Assembly (NCBI GenBank): GCA_951640165.1
Contig: OX621255.1
Location: 32,276,001-32,340,000, forward strand
DNA length: 64,000 nt
Source: Pseudoips prasinana
Lineage: Eukaryota; Arthropoda; Insecta; Lepidoptera; Nolidae
Reading direction: 5' to 3'
Position 1 is the first letter of the stretch; the number at the start of each line of letters is the position of its first letter. The notes beneath the pieces are model-generated. The model was not told the origin of the DNA. It searched no databases and worked only from the letters and a program-made list of their open reading frames with translations. Shown here piece after piece: positions 62,101 to 64,000 of the stretch. The position numbers and the translations under genes were made by a program.

Positions 62101-63460
62101 GCGTCTGTACAATGATTTCTCCGTTGTTTGAGAACCGATTTTAATAACTCTTTTTTATTCAATGATTTGAGATTTACATCAATCTGTTATAATCGTATCA
62201 TAAACTTAGGATTAATAGAAACAGTCGGGCGAATGTTCATTATTTAAATAGAGATAATTCATATTAATCCTACTAATATTATAAATTACTCTTTCACGCA
62301 ATAACCATCGAACGGATTTTGATGAAACTTTATAGTAGGTACTTTATAGTAGCTTATATATCCAAATGACACATAGGCTATAATTAGTAAACATTCTTAC
62401 AATTCCCCTAAAACGATAACAATTACAAATTTGTTAAATGTCAAAATGGATGGAATATTTTGCTCTTTACTTTTATATCATCTACTCGAACTTTTATTTA
62501 TTTCTGTCTATAACCTCATACGTTCACGAAAAGGTCTGTGAAAACTTCTTCTTATTAATAGAAATAGTAATTTTTCTAAAATTATACTTGCAGTGAGCCT
62601 AGGAGCCTCCTAGGCTCACTGCTTCGCCGAATAATAAAGACGAGCAGGGGTAAAGCCATCTAGGAAATAGAATAACGAATGGTATTGCCTTTCTTTTACT
62701 TATATTTTAACGTATATCCACGTCTTTATCAGCCGAAGTCAGCTAGCTGTCTATCGGTATTGTTTACGAATTGGTGTGTGCTAAAGTGATGCTCCCTCAC
62801 CATTTTGGAGGGAAGGAGACATTTGTTATAAATTTATAAAATAAGACTTCTGTATTTTATATTGAAATTAAATTAAATACGAACTAAAATAAATATTGAA
62901 CCGTTATTTTCGTACAAATTTTGATTGAGTGATGGCTTGATGACCAGGATAAGGCAGCTAATGTGTGAAAGTGGAAATATATAAGTAATTACATTAACTT
63001 GAAGATTATTCTTCAACCCATTGATATTTCCAATTTATATCTCGGTGGGTGTTCTAACTTATTTATACCAACTACAAATGTACAAGAAAGAATACAAGTT
63101 TAGTGCAAACACTATTAAAATGTAATACTCACTTTTGTTATCATCTCCAATAGCAGCATCGTAGACAGTACCTACAGTGTTCATTACCACCAGAGCCACT
63201 ACTACAAGCAAAAACACTTTTTCGGGCACATCCAAAGGTTCTGGATTATGAGCTCTTGCGTACTCTTGAGCGTGAGTTCTACAGTAGCTCAATTTCGTTA
63301 GACTTGTCCGGAGAGATCGTTGCTTGGCCCAATGGGAAGTGCATTGTTCAAAGCGAAGGGAGGTATTGCGTTCAAAGGATAGCGCTGGACATCGGGAGCT
63401 GACACAATAGCCGCGGTAGAGTTCTGTGCGGTTGAAGTGGTGGGGATCATTGGAATATTC
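47062..63460 (-). CDS. nrf-6-like: nrf-6-like NRF domain/acyltransferase-3 membrane protein, gene 2 (exons 3-12; 5' end outside window)
   Basis: Spliced in order on the reverse strand: 63460-63133, 61923-61812, 60741-60654, 55918-55752, 54539-54354, 53255-53076, 52250-52100, 49993-49816, 48222-48080, 47166-47062. Total 545 codons plus TAA (47064-47062). All splice sites are GT..AG and the phases equal those of gene 1. Exon lengths are 328/112/88/167/186/180/151/178/143/105, against 304/112/88/164/186/180/151/178/143/111 in gene 1. The visible protein begins inside the NRF domain ([17 protein letters not shown]), then a membrane segment ([15 protein letters not shown]), the acyltransferase histidine (LIIVTHSG), [33 protein letters not shown] and [14 protein letters not shown]. 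Signal peptide and first NRF cysteines (exons 1-2) must lie beyond 64000. No disabling change is seen. Function is inferred from family only. Confidence 0.92.
47476..47530 (-). repeat. Short dispersed repeat G, reverse fragment
   Basis: AAGCGCTTTTTAAAGTCTAT then GTGAATAAAAAGCC is the reverse of the 11105 and 54664 copies. Gene 2 intron 11. Confidence 0.6.
47640..47880 (-). repeat. Dispersed repeat F, copy 4
   Basis: Reverse copy with GCCACAATCGCCACGCTTGG and GGGATGAGACGGAGCGGTGA. Gene 2 intron 11. Confidence 0.7.
47890..47966 (-). repeat. Dispersed repeat family A, end fragment
   Basis: AGGGTTCCGTAGCCATATGG to GTCCTGTTTGTA, nearly identical to 50907-50978. It stops abruptly. Confidence 0.7.
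48080..48222 (-). CDS. Gene 2 exon 11
   Basis: 143 nt: [20 protein letters not shown]. Acceptor TTTTCTTAG, donor GTGAGT. Confidence 0.92.
48272..48522 (-). mobile_element. SINE-3 copy in gene 2 intron 10
   Basis: Reverse orientation, from the ATAATATCTGGGGACAATG tail to the head at 48522. Confidence 0.85.
48580..48795 (+). mobile_element. SINE-2 copy in gene 2 intron 10
   Basis: B-box GGTTCGATTCCCGCGCCGG, body GTGACCCATAAATAGTTG to GCGGGCGTTGTT. The first part of the head is altered. Confidence 0.8.
49010..49490. repeat. TGAC-rich stretch with weak inverted ends
   Basis: GACTGTCATTTACGGTCAAA near 49037 faces GACAGTAAATGACCGGTCAT near 49434 in opposite orientation. Repeated GTCAAATTGA motifs between. 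Possibly an old MITE. Confidence 0.4.
49563..49697. mobile_element. Mariner-like MITE, copy 2
   Basis: 135 bp with CAGACGCCAGCATATCCAGC at the left and its inverse (GATGTGCTGGGGTCTG) at the right, flanked by TA. Gene 2 intron 10. Confidence 0.82.
49816..49993 (-). CDS. Gene 2 exon 10
   Basis: 178 nt: [38 protein letters not shown]. Acceptor TATTTCCAG, donor GTGAGA. Confidence 0.92.
50069..50390 (-). mobile_element. Helitron-like family 1 copy in gene 2 intron 9
   Basis: 322 bp, CTAG (reverse) at 50069 and TCTACACATATAATAAAATC at 50390, between A and T. Confidence 0.85.
50483..50680 (-). mobile_element. SINE-2 copy in gene 2 intron 9
   Basis: Reverse copy; B-box region GGGTTCGATTCCCGCCC near 50606-50622. 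Confidence 0.8.
50906..51335 (-). repeat. Dispersed repeat family A, internally deleted copy
   Basis: Both ends of family A are present (AGGGTTCCGTAGCCAAATGG, GAGTCCGACTCGCAC). About 150 bp after GTCCTGTTTGTA is missing compared with 16832-17418. C run at 51109-51120. Confidence 0.75.
51483..51690 (+). mobile_element. SINE-2 copy in gene 2 intron 9
   Basis: Head GTGTGGCGCAACGGCTAAGA, body to GCGGTCGTTGTCTTT. Confidence 0.85.
51750..51910 (+). mobile_element. SINE-6 copy
   Basis: GTAGCTTAACGCAGAGCGCC, B-box GGTTCGAGACCC, GATTTCCCAATTTTGAG. A locally inverted GCGCT...AGCGC precedes the head. Gene 2 intron 9. Confidence 0.6.
51997..52066. repeat. Palindrome beside gene 2 exon 9
   Basis: AATATGTATCAACATGT faces ACATGTTGATACATATT about 30 bp later, with further ACATGTTGATACATGT in between. 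About 30 bp from the exon 9 donor. Confidence 0.7.
52100..52250 (-). CDS. Gene 2 exon 9
   Basis: 151 nt: [35 protein letters not shown]. Acceptor CTATTCACAG chosen because it restores phase and the exact length of gene 1 exon 9; donor GTAAGC. Confidence 0.9.
52335..52493 (+). mobile_element. R1-clade LINE 3' fragment in gene 2 intron 8
   Basis: From GGCACAAAAGGGAGTCACCG to CCTTGCCTTATC plus A run. Carries the compensatory stem change GTCAG/CTGAC. Confidence 0.88.
52527..52898 (-). mobile_element. SINE-1, complete reverse copy in gene 2 intron 8
   Basis: Head on the reverse strand (GTTGGTCTAGCGGTAGCTTG, B-box GTTCAAATCCC), body to GGCCGGGAAGACATCATCAT. Confidence 0.88.
53076..53255 (-). CDS. 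Gene 2 exon 8
   Basis: 180 nt: [19 protein letters not shown], then [18 protein letters not shown]. Acceptor GTCACCAG, donor GTAAGA. Confidence 0.92.
53529..53760 (+). mobile_element. SINE-3 copy in gene 2 intron 7
   Basis: The head lacks about 10 bp; B-box GTTCGAATCCC; body to CCCTAGATATTATTATT. Confidence 0.82.
53821..54240 (-). pseudogene. C2H2-tailed LINE 3' end relic in gene 2 intron 7
   Basis: Reverse strand: [20 protein letters not shown] in one frame, then [15 protein letters not shown], and after a frameshift [20 protein letters not shown], a C2H2 finger. Same architecture as 12690-13050. Confidence 0.72.
54354..54539 (-). CDS. Gene 2 exon 7
   Basis: 186 nt: [40 protein letters not shown]. 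Acceptor AAATTTCAG, donor GTGAGT. Confidence 0.92.
54664..54730 (+). repeat. Short dispersed repeat G, copy 2
   Basis: Near-identical to 11105-11165. Confidence 0.65.
54735..55363. other. Gene 2 intron 6, unrecognised AT-rich part
   Basis: Nothing recognised. Confidence 0.45.
55364..55597. mobile_element. 234-bp foldback MITE, copy 2
   Basis: GGGCTCTACCGGC ends, flanked by CTG at 55361-55363 and 55598-55600. Closely matches 19993-20223. Confidence 0.85.
55752..55918 (-). CDS. Gene 2 exon 6
   Basis: 167 nt: [20 protein letters not shown] and the following basic region to RIV. Acceptor TTTTCCAG, donor GTAAGC. One codon longer than in gene 1. Confidence 0.9.
55962..56160 (+). mobile_element. 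SINE-2 copy in gene 2 intron 5
   Basis: Head TGTGGCGCAGCGGCTAAGAC, B-box GGTTCGAGTCTC, 3' end CGTTGTCTTAAAAAAAG. Confidence 0.85.
56416..59977 (-). mobile_element. Near-intact RTE-like LINE, 3.56 kb, with 11-bp target duplication
   Basis: Flanked by GTCCTAAATAT at 56405-56415 and 59978-59988. Reverse orientation: 5' UTR 59977-59580, one long frame, a 3' UTR of only about 20 bp and a TATG-type microsatellite end in place of poly(A). Single ORF, short 3' UTR and microsatellite tail are RTE-like traits. It is one of two LINEs here with preserved coding capacity. Confidence 0.9.
56436..59579 (-). pseudogene. RTE-like LINE endonuclease/reverse transcriptase, one in-frame stop
   Basis: The frame runs from ATG at 59579 to TGA at 56438-56436, about 1046 residues, interrupted only by TAA at 56726-56724 after residue 951. 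The frame on both sides is the same, so this is a nonsense change, not a frameshift. Endonuclease motifs: [33 protein letters not shown]. Reverse-transcriptase motifs: [72 protein letters not shown]. The part beyond the stop ([36 protein letters not shown]) is the conserved C-terminus. Similar frames are often annotated as craniofacial development protein 2-like. The polymerase core is complete. Confidence 0.9.
60141..60489. other. Gene 2 intron 5 remainder
   Basis: A very degenerate SINE-1-like stretch may lie at 60160-60290 (AATGACCAGGCACCTCATTA). Nothing else. Confidence 0.4.
60490..60547. repeat. Perfect 21-bp hairpin
   Basis: CCCTGGCCGAATTTTGGTTA (60490-60510 in full) pairs completely with 60527-60547 around a 16-nt loop, about 105 bp from gene 2 exon 5. 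Confidence 0.9.
60654..60741 (-). CDS. Gene 2 exon 5: acyltransferase histidine
   Basis: 88 nt: [20 protein letters not shown]. Acceptor TTCTCCCAG, donor GTTGGA (weak consensus, but the phase and length match gene 1). Confidence 0.88.
60895..60984. repeat. Perfect 39-bp palindrome
   Basis: Arms 60895-60933 and 60946-60984 are exact inverse copies around a 12-nt loop. Gene 2 intron 4. Confidence 0.92.
61004..61355. repeat. Compound palindrome containing a 120-bp palindromic tandem duplication
   Basis: The outer arms start AATATTCTCGTTCCAGA at 61004 and end with its inverse at 61355. Inside, a self-complementary unit of about 120 bp (61081-61200) is repeated immediately (61201-61320) almost without change. 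No coding frame. Confidence 0.9.
61516..61577. repeat. 23-bp inverted repeat with internal hairpins
   Basis: AATCAAAACGGCAAGCGTTT (61516-61538 in full) faces its inverse at 61555-61577. Each arm also folds alone (CAAAACG/CGTTTTG). AATACTCGTTTTG occurs twice. Confidence 0.85.
61812..61923 (-). CDS. Gene 2 exon 4
   Basis: 112 nt: [18 protein letters not shown]...[14 protein letters not shown]. Acceptor CATTTTCAG, donor GTAAAT. The opposite-strand frame at 61707-61949 is its shadow. Confidence 0.9.
61982..62107. mobile_element. Mariner-like MITE, copy 3
   Basis: 126 bp, both terminal repeats intact (CAGACGCCAGCACATCAAGC and its inverse), TA on each side. Gene 2 intron 3. Confidence 0.85.
62268..62400 (+). 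mobile_element. Helitron-like 5' end fragment
   Basis: TCCTACTAATATTATAAATT after A, with CGAACGGATTTTGATGAAAC and CATAGGCTATAATTAG. No clear 3' hairpin or CTAG. Confidence 0.55.
62401..63132 (-). other. Gene 2 intron 3 remainder
   Basis: AT-rich. A perfect hairpin lies at 62590-62622 (16-bp arms, 1-nt loop, GCAGTGAGCCTAGGAG). No other feature recognised. Confidence 0.55.
63133..63460 (-). CDS. Gene 2 exon 3: NRF domain and first membrane segment
   Basis: First exon in the window. Acceptor CATTTTGCAG, donor GTGAGT. Phase 0 in, phase 1 out. Four cysteines matching those of gene 1 exon 3; eight residues longer. Confidence 0.9.
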
Positions 63461-63463
63461 CTG

Positions 63464-64000
63464 CAAAATGATTGTTGAAAATACAATAATAATATTAAAC
63501 AATTGTGAAATAGTATTATTCGCAAGGTATAGCATAAATCTAAACTCAAAAAAGGGAAATTACTAATTTAATTGTTCAGCAAAAATAGAGCAGATGGATG
63601 GTACCTCGATTCTCCAAAACAGTGTTAGCAAAAAGAGTTCGTAAATTGATCTGCTAGCGAGTATGCTTCGTAGCTTAACGGCAGAGTGTCAATGCCGGAT
63701 TGTTGGATTGTTAGAGAAAGAACAACTCAACTCTTTAGTTCTTTAAAGAGACTGTCTGAGTATGCTCCTTAAAGTAAAAATATGAGATATTTTTTCTAGA
63801 AATAACCGCTCGACCTGTAAGCTATACTAGTAAACGCGTGTGCATAGTAAAAAGCACAGGGAACAAAATGTGGGCGCGTGTAAGTAAACCGTGCGTGGGA
63901 AAAAGTACCAGGAATAGGGAACTGGCCTTGTTTGACCTCCTACCTTTCTGGGCTGATGAGATGAGCTTGATAAGGATGAGATGAGACAAGTTGAGATTGT
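63464..64000 (-). other. Gene 2 intron 2 (partial)
   Basis: No reading for gene 2 exon 2 (the [17 protein letters not shown] segment) found on the reverse strand. A SINE-6-like fragment lies at 63660-63720 (CGTAGCTTAACGGCAGAGTG). Confidence 0.5.

Noticed and set aside
63464..64000. Search for gene 2 exons 1 and 2
   Set aside because: No reading like the signal peptide or the [13 protein letters not shown] segment on the reverse strand; they must lie outside the window.

Overview
The window is nuclear DNA of an insect, almost certainly a lepidopteran (moth or butterfly). The evidence is AT-rich introns, several tRNA-headed SINE families, very common lepidopteran RTE tails, Helitron-type repeats (TC start, hairpin, CTAG end, inserted between A and T) and an R1-clade LINE. 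I see no prokaryotic gene, rRNA, CRISPR array or genuine tRNA gene.

Host genes. There are only two, and they are paralogues of the nrf-6 type ('nose resistant to fluoxetine', an extracellular NRF domain plus a multipass acyltransferase-3 domain). Gene 1 is complete on the + strand: 12 coding exons from 21001 to 42731, 604 codons, from a signal peptide to TGA. Gene 2 lies on the - strand, tail to tail with it. Exons 3 to 12 are seen (63460 down to 47062, 545 codons); exons 1 and 2 lie beyond the right edge. Matching exons have equal or nearly equal lengths and identical intron phases, so the pair arose by duplication with inversion. Both probably encode membrane acyltransferases with an N-terminal cysteine-rich luminal or extracellular domain. 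Substrates cannot be read from the sequence.

Layout. 1-1.7 kb: dispersed repeat and unrecognised DNA. 1.7-7.7 kb: full-length, GC-rich R1-clade LINE with both ORFs open, nested in an older RTE relic (1585-1691 and 7738-8285). 8.3-9.3 kb: non-autonomous DNA element with a 9-bp duplication. 9.3-21 kb: SINEs, Helitrons, foldback elements and LINE relics. 21.0-42.7 kb: gene 1, whose intron 8 (7.5 kb) holds a LINE split by a rearranged Ty3/gypsy-like element that carries a 39-bp minisatellite, and whose intron 11 holds an unclassified element with many CTATTACCGACC-like motifs. 42.7-47.1 kb: space between the two gene tails. 47.1-63.5 kb: gene 2, whose intron 5 holds a nearly intact 3.56-kb RTE-like LINE (one in-frame stop) nested in a SINE, and whose introns 3 and 4 hold long palindromes.

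The most rewarding signals are the nested insertions with readable target sites, a 3' RNA structure of the R1-clade LINE supported by a compensatory change, the LINE's ORF1 and ORF2 in one frame separated by a single TAA with no ATG for ORF2, and two divergent gypsy-like copies that both carry a related minisatellite downstream of integrase.
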